The notes below the pieces were generated by a model that did not search any database, was not told the origin of the DNA, and saw only the letters and a list, made by a program, of their open reading frames with translations. Source: Patescibacteria group bacterium (GTDB taxonomy: Bacteria > Patescibacteriota > Gracilibacteria > UBA1369). From it: a stretch of DNA of 39,830 bases. Of the stretch, positions 1-8,217 are shown in pieces. The DNA is taken from NCBI GenBank assembly GCA_963169815.1, contig CAUJDC010000047.1, forward strand, positions 1 through 39,830, read 5' to 3'. Position numbers and translations under genes: made by a program. How positions within the stretch are numbered: position 1 is the first letter of the stretch; the number at the start of each line of letters is the position of its first letter.

Positions 1-398
1 GCTAAAGATTGAAGTCTCAAAGCCTGAGAAGGAAGATGATGAAAGGAGGCTATGGAAAGTACTAGATCAGCTTGATTTTCTTCTAGTGGAATATTGATCA
101 AATCTCCAGGCAAAAATACTTCTTTGGGGTATTTTTGATGAGCTTTGGCCAGTAGAGAACTGTTGTTATCTATGCCAATGTAACGAAAATTATGACTTAG
201 ATAATGGCCATATAAAAAGTCTAATAAACGTCCATTACCACAGCCAAGATCCACTATTTCAGCGTCAGGCTTTAAATATGGTTTAAAATAAATAAATTCT
301 TCCCAGCTATAATGTCTGGTATCTGAAAATTCATTGGCTATTTGATGATAAGACTCCTGAACTTCTCTTAGTAGTTTGTTGACAATTTTTTGCCGCAT
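1..398 (-). CDS. Trm9/ALKBH8-like class I SAM methyltransferase (C-terminus cut by window edge)
   Basis: The reading frame is open from an ATG at 398 down to base 1, giving 132 residues with the C-terminus outside the window. Motif I of a Rossmann-fold methyltransferase, DLGCGNG, is at residues 50-56. An acidic SAM-binding strand (YIGID) is near 73-77 and a GDL...IPL segment near 98-105. The N-terminus has YHQIANEFSDTRHYSW (residues 17-32). This resembles the signature ahead of the methyltransferase domain in eukaryotic Trm9 and ALKBH8, which methylate the terminal carboxylate of cm5U34 in tRNA. The later SFHHL block also fits that family. The gene diverges from elp3, whose product makes the cm5U precursor, which supports a tRNA wobble role. 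A general small-molecule methyltransferase remains possible. Confidence 0.8.
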   Translation of the reverse strand, partial: MRQKIVNKLLREVQESYHQIANEFSDTRHYSWEEFIYFKPYLKPDAEIVDLGCGNGRLLDFLYGHYLSHNFRYIGIDNNSSLLAKAHQKYPKEVFLPGDLINIPLEENQADLVLSIASFHHLPSQALRLQSL

Positions 399-415
399 TG
401 CAAAGATATTGATTT

Positions 416-445
416 TTGGCTGGAATTCTAGTATCAGTTTATAGC
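416..445 (+). promoter_or_regulatory. Candidate elp3 promoter
   Basis: TTGGCT at 416-421 and TATAGC at 440-445 are separated by 18 bases, about 28 bases before the elp3 start. The match is moderate. The -10 overlaps that of the opposing promoter. Confidence 0.35.
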
Positions 446-467
446 ATTTTTCTTGTATTAAAGCCAA
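438..467 (-). promoter_or_regulatory. Candidate promoter of the Trm9-like gene
   Basis: Read on the minus strand, TTGGCT (462-467) and TATAAA (438-443) are 18 bases apart. The -10 overlaps the elp3 -10 on the other strand, and both -35 boxes are the same hexamer, so the two promoters form a nearly symmetric back-to-back pair. Confidence 0.4.
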
Positions 468-473
468 ACTAAA

Positions 474-2105
474 ATGCCTAATGCACCTGAAACAATTAGC
501 CCCGCTGATTATAAAAAACGCCTGAATACTATTCATCGCGATTTATTGATCAGTGCTTACAATAAATCTGTTTCTGAACAGCGAGAATTGCAGGATTTGA
601 AAAATGAATTCAGTCTAAAGTATCGCATTCCTTCTGCTTCTAATGTGGAATTAATTAAAGTTTATAGAGATTTAATAGCCGAGAAAGCTTTGCCTGAAGA
701 TCGTGATTTTTTGAAAATACTGAGAAAACGTGCTGTTAGATCTCAATCTGGTATTGCTAATATAACTGTTTTAACAAAAGCCTATCCTTGTCCTGGCAAA
801 TGTATTTTTTGTCCTACTGAGCCAGGTATGCCAAAGAGTTATCTCTCAAATGAACCGGCTATGATGAGAGCGGTACTCAATAATTTTGATGCTTTTAGAC
901 AGACTAAAAATCGCATTGGCTCACTGCAAAAAACCGGTCACTTTACCGATAAAGTTGATGTGATTGTTTCTGGAGGAACTTTTTCATTTTACCCTAAGCG
1001 TTATCAGGTTGAATTTACTCGCGGTATATTCAATGCTTTGAATTATCCGGCCAAGCCGGTTAGATCTTTGGCTGAGGCACAAAGAATTAATGAAACTGCG
1101 CAAAATCGCTGTATTGGGCTTTCCTTTGAAACCAGGCCAGATCATATCAATCCAGCTGAATTGCGTCGCTTACGCATGCTTGGTTGTACTAAAATTGAAA
1201 TTGGAGTTCAGTCACTCAATGATCATGTTTTAGAATTAAATCGTCGTGGTCATGGCATTGCAGAAACTAAAGAGGCTATCAAATTAATTAGAGATGCGGC
1301 CTACAAGATCAATGTGCATATGATGCCAAACCTTTTAGGTGCAACTCCGGAAATTGATTTGACTGATATGAAAGAACTTTTTGAAAATCCGGCATATCGT
1401 CCTGATTGGATGAAAGTTTATCCTTGTATGGTTGTACCTTGGTCACAGCTAGAAGGTATTTATAAAAAAGGGATTTATCAAAGTTACGATGATGCAACTT
1501 TGGTTAAGTTAATGGTAGAAATGACTAAAACTTGGCCAGAATATGTCAGAGTTACCCGTATGTATAGGGATATTCCAGCGACTACTATTGTTTCTGGTTG
1601 TAAGGCTTCTAATCTCCGTCAAATAGTAGAAGCTGAAATGAAAAAACAGGGTATAGAGTCTCGAGATATTCGCACTAGAGAAATCAAAGATGCCAAAGTT
1701 AACTTTGAAGATTTAGAGTTAAGGGTTAAAGAATTTGAAGCTTCAGAAGGCCAAGAATTCTTTATCAGCTTTGATCATGTTGCAAAAGATAAGTTATGTT
1801 CATTACTTAGACTTAGATTCTCTTCACAGTCTCTCCAGGGTAAAAAACATTTTATGAAGGAATTAGAAGGAGCTGCTTTGGTTAGAGAAGTCCATACTTA
1901 TGGCGAACAAGTGGCTATTTCCAATCGTGATAAGAAAGTATCTCAACATATCGGTTTAGGTCGCCAAATGATGAATAAAGCTGAAGAAATAAGCAAAAAG
2001 GCTGGTTTTAATAAAATTGCTGTAATTGCTGGTATTGGTGTGCGGGAATACTATCGAAAATTGGGGTATAGACTGAATGGAACCTATATGGTTAAGGATA
2101 TTTAG
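474..2105 (+). CDS. elp3: Elp3-family radical SAM / GNAT tRNA uridine-34 carboxymethylation enzyme
   Basis: Elp3 combines a radical SAM domain with an acetyltransferase domain and uses acetyl-CoA to build 5-carboxymethyluridine at tRNA position 34. The length, 543 residues, is usual for the family. A basic N-terminal tRNA-binding region is followed by a cysteine cluster at C106, C110 and C113 (PCPGKCIFCP), likely ligands of the 4Fe-4S cluster. Radical SAM core segments follow, including VSGGTFSFYP and GLSFETRPD. The C-terminal GNAT part carries a GLGRQ acetyl-CoA loop near 494-498 and the terminal REYYRKLGY motif at 524-532. No Elp1 or Elp2 gene is seen, as expected for stand-alone bacterial or archaeal Elp3. 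It diverges from a Trm9-like methyltransferase that could act on its product. No Shine-Dalgarno sequence precedes the ATG. Confidence 0.95.
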   Translation: MPNAPETISPADYKKRLNTIHRDLLISAYNKSVSEQRELQDLKNEFSLKYRIPSASNVELIKVYRDLIAEKALPEDRDFLKILRKRAVRSQSGIANITVLTKAYPCPGKCIFCPTEPGMPKSYLSNEPAMMRAVLNNFDAFRQTKNRIGSLQKTGHFTDKVDVIVSGGTFSFYPKRYQVEFTRGIFNALNYPAKPVRSLAEAQRINETAQNRCIGLSFETRPDHINPAELRRLRMLGCTKIEIGVQSLNDHVLELNRRGHGIAETKEAIKLIRDAAYKINVHMMPNLLGATPEIDLTDMKELFENPAYRPDWMKVYPCMVVPWSQLEGIYKKGIYQSYDDATLVKLMVEMTKTWPEYVRVTRMYRDIPATTIVSGCKASNLRQIVEAEMKKQGIESRDIRTREIKDAKVNFEDLELRVKEFEASEGQEFFISFDHVAKDKLCSLLRLRFSSQSLQGKKHFMKELEGAALVREVHTYGEQVAISNRDKKVSQHIGLGRQMMNKAEEISKKAGFNKIAVIAGIGVREYYRKLGYRLNGTYMVKDI

Positions 2106-2111
2106 CTTACT

Positions 2112-2139
2112 TTGTTAAAATTTGTATTTATGCTATAAT
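2112..2139 (+). promoter_or_regulatory. Promoter of the hypothetical gene at 2172
   Basis: TTGTTA (2112-2117) and a perfect TATAAT (2134-2139) are 16 bases apart, and TG at 2131-2132 makes an extended -10. It lies just after the elp3 stop, so the next gene probably has its own promoter. Confidence 0.6.
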
Positions 2140-2171
2140 ATAGTGAATTAACTATATTTGTCTGTTGGCGC

Positions 2172-3830
2172 ATGGCACCACTAGAAAAATACAAACAAAA
2201 AGATCCAGAACAAAAGCCTGAGAAGGCTAAAGAAGGTCAAAGAACTGAAAAACAGGCTCAATCTTTACAATTAGAGTTGGAAAAGATGCGAATTGAGCTC
2301 AGAGAAGGCAGAGTTAAGAAAAAGAGAGAAGCGATTAAAAGGACATTAGCTGAAGAGAAAGATAAGCTAGATCAAGAGGAGGTTTTTTCAGGTAATGATG
2401 CTGAGAAACTAAATAAAAAATTTACTAAAGAAAGAAAAATATCTTATACAGAATATTTAAAAGATAAAGATAGTTTTGATCTAGCTGGTTTTGCATATGC
2501 GGAAATGACTGATTATGGGATTAATCACGAAATTTTTAATGCTAAAGGTGGTTGGTTAGAAGAATTTCAATTAACTGACGCCAAAGATAAGGTTAGTTTA
2601 GAAGAATTTGTATTACAGAAGCAGTATGAACAATTGAACGCAATCCGTGAGTCAATGACTGAGGCTAGGGTAAATGTTACTATTTTAGATATTTATCCTG
2701 ATTTAGAAGGAGATGATAAGAAAGCTGATAAACAGCAAAAGATACAGGAAGTAACTACAAAAGCTAATAATTATTTCAAAATCAATTCTCTACTTGTAGA
2801 AATGTACTTGGGAACTGATGGTGAAGAGAAAGAAAAGTATCGAAAGCAAATTATAAAAGATTTTACTGGTAGCGTTTTCTCTGATGTTGATACTAAAGAC
2901 GCTCAGAAGCAGGGGATAATACTGGCACTGTTAAATGACATGTTGTCTGATTATCAGGCTATGCTTACTAAAAAAGATCAGTTAAAAGAATTCAATCCGA
3001 AAATGGTTTCAGCTCTGATGGATAAGGATATGACTGAGGCTAAATGGAAAAAGTGGATGGAAGAAGAAACTGAAAAAGTTTCTAAGAAAATTAAAGAAGA
3101 ACAGTTAAAGAAGCAATCTGAGCAAATGCTTGTGGCAGGAGCTCCAGCCGCTTTTAGCCCTGAAGTTAATTATTACTCTGGAGTTTCTGCAGGAGAAATG
3201 CTTGGCAAAGAAAGTAAAATTACTTTTGAAGAGACTAGGCCAGGTGAATATCGTGTTATTTATCCTAGTGATAATGGCAATCAAGAAAGTCTTTTCTTTG
3301 CCAGAAAAGTAACTGAGGGTGGTGTTGAAAGAACTGTATTTGTTTTTAAAGACCCATTAATGGACAGTACTTCAATTGTTGATTCTAAGGATTTTAGAAG
3401 CAAAATTAATGATTTGTATCTTGATCATGCTATGAATGAAGGCTTGAAGCGTGGCGCCGATTATCTAGGTCCCAGTCTAAATGATGTTCTTAAGGATAAA
3501 GAAATGTCTTCAATGGCAGAAAAACTTTTTTATCCTAGAAAATTATCTGATTCTAATTTGAATACTGAAGATATTGTTCAATTTAAAAAGTTAATGCAAG
3601 TGCTTACTAACTCGGTTAACTCAAAGCCCGGTGAGGGGATTTATGGAAATATGATGCCGGTGAATAATCGAATAAAGCTAATCAATTTTGTTCTCTCAGA
3701 AAATAATGGACAAAATGCTCCTTTATTTTTAAAACTATTAATTTCCAAGACTCCACAACAGTTAAAAACTTATAGTATTGAATCATTGATGAAAGAGTTT
3801 GGAGTAAAAACTAATTATGGGAATTATTAG
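2172..3830 (+). CDS. Large charged protein of unknown function, N-terminal coiled coil
   Basis: I do not recognise a family. The 552-residue product is very rich in Lys and Glu. Residues about 1-80 look like a long charged helix or coiled coil (repeated KEG, EKM, EGR and AEEK runs). The middle (80-330) is mostly helical by composition and ends in another Lys/Glu helix near 275-325. A short more apolar segment (LVAGAPAAFSPEVNYYSG, about 320-337) then leads into a mixed region with alternating hydrophobic residues (345-400) and a helical tail. I find no cysteine, no signal peptide and no membrane segment, so it is probably cytoplasmic. It has its own extended -10 promoter. The following gene, recG, converges on it. 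A structural or scaffold-like role is only a guess. The reading frame is clean and codon use matches its neighbours, so it is a real gene. Confidence 0.85.
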   Translation: MAPLEKYKQKDPEQKPEKAKEGQRTEKQAQSLQLELEKMRIELREGRVKKKREAIKRTLAEEKDKLDQEEVFSGNDAEKLNKKFTKERKISYTEYLKDKDSFDLAGFAYAEMTDYGINHEIFNAKGGWLEEFQLTDAKDKVSLEEFVLQKQYEQLNAIRESMTEARVNVTILDIYPDLEGDDKKADKQQKIQEVTTKANNYFKINSLLVEMYLGTDGEEKEKYRKQIIKDFTGSVFSDVDTKDAQKQGIILALLNDMLSDYQAMLTKKDQLKEFNPKMVSALMDKDMTEAKWKKWMEEETEKVSKKIKEEQLKKQSEQMLVAGAPAAFSPEVNYYSGVSAGEMLGKESKITFEETRPGEYRVIYPSDNGNQESLFFARKVTEGGVERTVFVFKDPLMDSTSIVDSKDFRSKINDLYLDHAMNEGLKRGADYLGPSLNDVLKDKEMSSMAEKLFYPRKLSDSNLNTEDIVQFKKLMQVLTNSVNSKPGEGIYGNMMPVNNRIKLINFVLSENNGQNAPLFLKLLISKTPQQLKTYSIESLMKEFGVKTNYGNY

Positions 3831-3888
3831 CTGATTTTTGAAAAAACAGGTTAATAGGGAAGATAAGGTTTTGACATTAGGTTATTTT

Positions 3889-3906
3889 GCACAATGTATC
3901 TTGTGC
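3889..3906. other. Small inverted repeat between convergent genes
   Basis: GCACAA (3889-3894) and TTGTGC (3901-3906) form a perfect 6-bp stem with a 6-base loop in the 118-base gap between the hypothetical gene and the end of recG. No T-run follows on either strand, so terminator function is doubtful. The rest of the gap shows nothing else clear. Confidence 0.3.
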
Positions 3907-3948
3907 GTAATAATTAAGATATTGGATCTAGACATAGACTATAGAATT

Positions 3949-6015
3949 TTAATCTTTCACATAAACATTATCAAAATCGCTGATTTTGTTTTTGAGAATT
4001 GGATAATGGTCAAGTTCAGGATCTATATTGATAATTGACTGAGCTGCTTCCCTTGCCTTGACGATCATTTCTGAGTCTGTCAACGAGGCCATTTTTAAAT
4101 CAGGTATGCCAGATTGTCTAACTCCATAGATTTGTCCCGGTCCGCGTAATTCTAAATCTATTTCTGATAATTTGAATCCACTATGATGATCAACCATTGC
4201 TTTAAGTCTTTGTTTTGCAGTTTGTGAATCATTTTGCATGAAGAGGAAACAGTAAGATTGATGCTCCCCTCTTCCGACACGTCCGCGGAATTGATGCAAT
4301 TGGGATAGACCGAATCTTTCTGCCCCTTCAATCATCATAATGGTGGCATTTGGTACATCGATACCTACTTCAACTACTGAAGTTGATACCAAAATCTGGA
4401 ATTCATTTGCTTTGAATTTAGTCATTACTTCTTCTTTCTCTGAAGGCTTTAATTTGCCGTGAAGTAAGCCAATATTTAGGAGTGGGAAAATATCGCGTTT
4501 GAGATTTTCATATTCTGATAAGACGGATTTTAATTCTAGAGTATCTGATTCATCGATGAGTGGACAAATTATGAAAGCTTGCCGGCCAGTTTTAATGCGG
4601 TCTTCAATCCATAGATATGCGTCTTTACGTTTTCTCTCAGGCACTATGCGTGTTACTATTGGCAATCTTCCTTTTGGCATTTCGTCGATTATGGATAGAT
4701 CCTGATCACCATAAATGGTCATGGCTAAGGTTCTGGGGATGGGAGTCGCGGAAAGGCTTAATAGATGCGGAGACCCTTGAGATTTAAGTATACTGCGTTG
4801 ATGAACTCCAAAGCGATGCTGTTCGTCGATGACTGCCAAACCAAGGTTTTTGAATTGAAGGCTTTCTTGAATTAAAGCATGAGTTCCGATGACAAAATCG
4901 ATGGTGCCAGTTGCCAGTCCTAAATAAATTTCTGCTTTTTCAGTGGCTTTAGTGCTGCCAGAAAGAAAACGAATATTGAAAGTTTGTTTAAGGACTTCTG
5001 GGTTTTGAAAAAGTTTGGAAATGGTTTTGTAATGTTGTTCAGCGAGAATTTCAGTAGGTGCCATTAAGGCGGCTTGATAGCCATGAAGCAAAGCATTAAG
5101 AATAGCGAGACCGGCAACGATGGTCTTACCGGACCCCACATCTCCTTGTAGTAAACGAGACATGGGAAAATCCTGATTTAAGTCACTCAGGATTTCAGTA
5201 AGGCTTTTAGTTTGTGCATTAGTTAATTCAAAAGGAAGAATTTTTTGAAATTCAGGTAATGAGTCATGAATGGAGAGTCTTTTGCGATTTTTTTCAGCTG
5301 TTTGCTGCCATTGCCATTTTTTTTGTAGCGCTTTTAATTGAAGCAGGAATAATTCGTCGAAAGCTAATCTTGATTTGGCTGTTTCTAGTTTGTTTTGTGT
5401 GGCTGGGAAATGCGTTTCCATGATAGCATTTGCATACGGCATTAGCTGGTATTTTTCGATAATGTCTGATGGGAGATATTCTGGAAAAAGTTGTTTGGCA
5501 GATTTTAAAAGTGGATGGATCTTTTCTCTAATCCACTTGGAAGTTAATCCTTCTGTTTCATGGTAGACAGGAACTAGGCGTGCGGTGTGAAGTTGTTTTT
5601 GCCCCACAGCTTCGTATTCTGGACTGAGTAGAGTGACTTTACCTAAGTCGAATTTGGCCTTACCTGAGAGGATAATTTGCTGCCCATTGTGAAGTAATTT
5701 TTTGATAAATGGCTGATTGAACCAAATTATATCTACGGAGCCACTCTGATCAGTAAGTTTGGCTTTTATCAATTTTTTTCCGAATTTAGTGCGGATTTCT
5801 ACCAATTGGCTAAGTGTACCTTTGACAGTATTGATTTGATCAGTGCGAATTTCTAAAATAGGAATTAGATTGGAAGAGTCAGTGTAAGTTCGAGGAAAAT
5901 AACGCAAAAATTCAGCAACATTTTTGACACCAACAGTTTCTAGGCGATTGAGCTGGGCCTTAGTCGTTGAAATAGCTTTTCCCAATGGTGTTTTCGAGGT
6001 GAAAAGTGTGGTCAT
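3949..6015 (-). CDS. recG: ATP-dependent DNA helicase RecG
   Basis: RecG remodels stalled replication forks and branch-migrates Holliday junctions. The 688-residue product has the expected order: an N-terminal helical part with RLETVGVKNVAEFLRYFPRTY, an OB-fold wedge domain (about 60-135) that grips branched DNA, then a superfamily 2 helicase core. Walker A is GDVGSGKT at 291-298, the Walker B box is DEQH at 397-400, and motif III reads LSATPIPRT. The second RecA domain contains VVEVGIDVPNA and the QFRGRVGR motif, followed by the RecG-type LELRGPGQIYG tail region. The ATG overlaps the stop codon of the upstream PAS gene by one base (TAATG), which implies translational coupling. It is the last gene of the tyrS-sensor-recG cluster and converges on an unknown gene. 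Confidence 0.97.
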   Translation of the reverse strand: MTTLFTSKTPLGKAISTTKAQLNRLETVGVKNVAEFLRYFPRTYTDSSNLIPILEIRTDQINTVKGTLSQLVEIRTKFGKKLIKAKLTDQSGSVDIIWFNQPFIKKLLHNGQQIILSGKAKFDLGKVTLLSPEYEAVGQKQLHTARLVPVYHETEGLTSKWIREKIHPLLKSAKQLFPEYLPSDIIEKYQLMPYANAIMETHFPATQNKLETAKSRLAFDELFLLQLKALQKKWQWQQTAEKNRKRLSIHDSLPEFQKILPFELTNAQTKSLTEILSDLNQDFPMSRLLQGDVGSGKTIVAGLAILNALLHGYQAALMAPTEILAEQHYKTISKLFQNPEVLKQTFNIRFLSGSTKATEKAEIYLGLATGTIDFVIGTHALIQESLQFKNLGLAVIDEQHRFGVHQRSILKSQGSPHLLSLSATPIPRTLAMTIYGDQDLSIIDEMPKGRLPIVTRIVPERKRKDAYLWIEDRIKTGRQAFIICPLIDESDTLELKSVLSEYENLKRDIFPLLNIGLLHGKLKPSEKEEVMTKFKANEFQILVSTSVVEVGIDVPNATIMMIEGAERFGLSQLHQFRGRVGRGEHQSYCFLFMQNDSQTAKQRLKAMVDHHSGFKLSEIDLELRGPGQIYGVRQSGIPDLKMASLTDSEMIVKAREAAQSIINIDPELDHYPILKNKISDFDNVYVKD

Positions 6016-6944
6016 TAAATCTTACGATGATTACGTGGAAGCATCTCTCTAAAAATACCTTGAATAATTTTGCGACCAGTTTGCTGATCATTAATTAGTT
6101 TGGCATTTGTTTCAAAATATTTTTCTTGGCCTTGAGGAGTTCTGACATTGGCGGGCCAATTAATGATTTGACCTTCCTTTTTTAATATCTCTAGATAATG
6201 GCTGCGTTCATTTGGTCTAATGTAAATATCCTTGACTGCTTTGCCAATAAGCAATTCAGGTTTGTCATACCCTAATAACTGAGCTCCGGCTGGATTGATG
6301 TCGAGGAAAGTTCCATCTTCCAAGTCGGCTAGATATATTCCGTCTGTAACAGTTTCAAAGATACGTTTATATAGATCATTTGATTCTTCCAGTTGTGTTG
6401 TGAGTTGCTGATTTTTTTTGGTAATGGCGGCTCCTTCAGTTTCAAGGGTGAAAATAGTTGTACCAATCAGTTTGATAAGATTTGCAGCTGCTTCTAAGCG
6501 TTCTTTAGTAAAGAATGGTAAATTTAGATAGGAATCCAGATAATTATCTATGTCTATGCCAATTAGCTTGGCCTGTTCGGAAGCGATCTCTAGATTAGGA
6601 TTGCCGAAGCGAACTAGTCCACCGATAAAAAAGGCGGTAATAACTCCGCCCAGATAAATCGGTGCTAAAAAGGCATAAGTGTCCGGGTGTCTTTCAAACG
6701 TTACTATTTGCCCAGTACGTAGGCATTTTTCAATAGCTACTTTTAGTATTTTCAAAAGTTTTTTTTCAGCTTCGGCATTGGAGTGAATGAGATTCCAAAG
6801 ACGGCTCGCGTTGCTGAGCTTAGTAACAAGTTCGCCATCGAGATTTCTGATAGAAATTGGAATACCAAGAGCAGTAGAATAATTGTCCTGAATTTTCTGG
6901 AGTACCTGAAGTGGCAGATTGATTAATTGGTCTTTGGCCTTCAA
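6015..6944 (-). CDS. Orphan sensor: PocR-like domain plus PAS domain, no output domain
   Basis: The 309-residue product has a PocR-like ligand-binding domain at about 10-165 (TALGIPISIRNLDGELV, then FLAPIYLGGVITAFFIGGLV), a short linking helix, and a PAS domain at about 185-300 (FETVTDGIYLADLEDG, DINPAGAQLLGY, then a PAC-type end). No kinase, GGDEF, HTH or phosphatase module follows, so it may sense a ligand and signal by protein contact. Most cysteines often present in PocR domains are absent; C114 is the only one I see. The best start is a TTG at 6944, one base after the tyrS stop; no ATG lies in frame nearby. Its stop overlaps the recG start. Position in the operon suggests coupled expression, but a functional tie to TyrRS or RecG is not shown by the sequence. 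Confidence 0.75.
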   Translation of the reverse strand: MKAKDQLINLPLQVLQKIQDNYSTALGIPISIRNLDGELVTKLSNASRLWNLIHSNAEAEKKLLKILKVAIEKCLRTGQIVTFERHPDTYAFLAPIYLGGVITAFFIGGLVRFGNPNLEIASEQAKLIGIDIDNYLDSYLNLPFFTKERLEAAANLIKLIGTTIFTLETEGAAITKKNQQLTTQLEESNDLYKRIFETVTDGIYLADLEDGTFLDINPAGAQLLGYDKPELLIGKAVKDIYIRPNERSHYLEILKKEGQIINWPANVRTPQGQEKYFETNAKLINDQQTGRKIIQGIFREMLPRNHRKI

Positions 6945-6945
6945 A

Positions 6946-8142
6946 CTATACTGATTTAAATTTTACAAATTTGCGTTTGCCAACCTGTACAAGTCTTTCT
7001 TGGCTCATTTCTAGACTGTAATTATAGTCGGTAATCTTGTTTTGATCAACTTTTAATCCTCCTCCATCGACTAAACGCTTGGCTTCACCTTTGGAAGAAA
7101 CTAGTTTGTTCTCTACTAATAGTTCGATTAAGTTCTGGTCAGAAACATTAACTTTGATTACATCTATTTGATCAGGGATTCCTCCCTTGCTGAAAATGTT
7201 GGAGAATTCTTCAGCGGCTTGATTTGCAGCTTCGGAGCTGTGATAAATGCTGACAATAGTTTTTGCTAATTTGACTTTGATATCGCGAGGATTGGCACCT
7301 TTTTTGAGCTCTTTTTCGATAGTTTTAATTTCATCTTCCTCAAAATTAGTACACATTTGATAATATTCAAGAATCAAATTATCAGGTATGGACATGATTT
7401 TGCCGAACATCTCTCTAGATTCATCCATAACGGCGATGAAATTCCCCTCGCTCTTACCCATTTTTTTGACACCATCAGTTCCCACTAGAATTTTCATGGT
7501 CATAACAGATTGTGGTATTTGACCAGCAGCTTTCTGCAAAGTTCTAGCGGTCATCATGTTAAACATTTGATCATTCCCTCCAAGCTCAACATCTGCATGT
7601 AAGGCTACTGAGTCATGTCCTTGCATCAATGGGTAGAGGAATTCATGTAATCCAATTGGTTGATCTTTCTTCATTCTTTCTTTGAACATGTCTCTTTCCA
7701 GCATCTGAGCGACTGTAAACTGACTAGCTAGTTTTAAGACGTCATCGAATTTGAATTCTGCCAACCAGTCAGCGTTCCAAACAACTTTTACTGTGGTTAA
7801 ATCTAACACTTTGCCAGCTTGTTCGAGGTAAGTTTGAGCATTATTTTCTACTTGTTCGCGAGTAAGTGGTTTGCGTGTTTCGCTTTTGCCAGTTGGATCA
7901 CCAATTTGAGCAGTAAAATTGCCAAATAATAAGTAGATTTCGTGACCGGCTTCCTGGAATTCTCTTAGTTTACGCATAACTACCATATGGCCTAAAGTCA
8001 GGTATGATCCAGTTGGGTCAATGCCAAACTTAATTTTGAGTTTTTTGCCAGACATTAATTTGGCTTCTAACTCTTTGGCGGTAAAGATTTCGGAAACATT
8101 GCGGCTAAGAATTTTTTTAATTAGTTGTTTATTGACTTCCAT
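6946..8142 (-). CDS. tyrS: Tyrosyl-tRNA synthetase
   Basis: This class I synthetase charges tRNA-Tyr. The 398-residue product has the HIGH-equivalent LGHM at about 50-53 within GIDPTGSYLTLGHMVVMRKL, the GNDQMFN segment at 189-195 that helps bind tyrosine, and a KMSKS variant KMGKS at 227-231. The C-terminus (about 335-398) is an S4-like RNA-binding domain (KLVSSKGEAKRLVDGGGLKVD region). Family signatures favour TyrRS over the related TrpRS. It is the first gene of a minus-strand operon with the PAS sensor and recG. A promoter lies about 30 bases upstream, and no Shine-Dalgarno sequence is visible. No T-box-like leader is visible in the short 75-base upstream gap. Confidence 0.96.
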   Translation of the reverse strand: MEVNKQLIKKILSRNVSEIFTAKELEAKLMSGKKLKIKFGIDPTGSYLTLGHMVVMRKLREFQEAGHEIYLLFGNFTAQIGDPTGKSETRKPLTREQVENNAQTYLEQAGKVLDLTTVKVVWNADWLAEFKFDDVLKLASQFTVAQMLERDMFKERMKKDQPIGLHEFLYPLMQGHDSVALHADVELGGNDQMFNMMTARTLQKAAGQIPQSVMTMKILVGTDGVKKMGKSEGNFIAVMDESREMFGKIMSIPDNLILEYYQMCTNFEEDEIKTIEKELKKGANPRDIKVKLAKTIVSIYHSSEAANQAAEEFSNIFSKGGIPDQIDVIKVNVSDQNLIELLVENKLVSSKGEAKRLVDGGGLKVDQNKITDYNYSLEMSQERLVQVGKRKFVKFKSV

Positions 8143-8169
8143 ACGGTTTTTAAGTTTTGATTTAACGCT

Positions 8170-8197
8170 ATTTTACTGTAAAAATTGATTTGTACAA
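8170..8197 (-). promoter_or_regulatory. Promoter of tyrS operon
   Basis: On the minus strand, TTGTAC (8192-8197) and TAAAAT (8170-8175) are 16 bases apart, about 28 bases before the tyrS ATG. A weaker plus-strand pair for the rluD-like gene (TTGATT 8157-8162, TAAAAA 8179-8184) overlaps it. Confidence 0.5.
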
Positions 8198-8217
8198 AAT
8201 TGACTTTGAACTCAAAA

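Noticed and set aside
3838-4038. Short plus-strand reading frame starting with TTG, preceded by a TTGACA at 3871-3876
   Set aside because: It overlaps the 3' end of recG antisense, has no recognisable product, and the -10 after TTGACA is poor.
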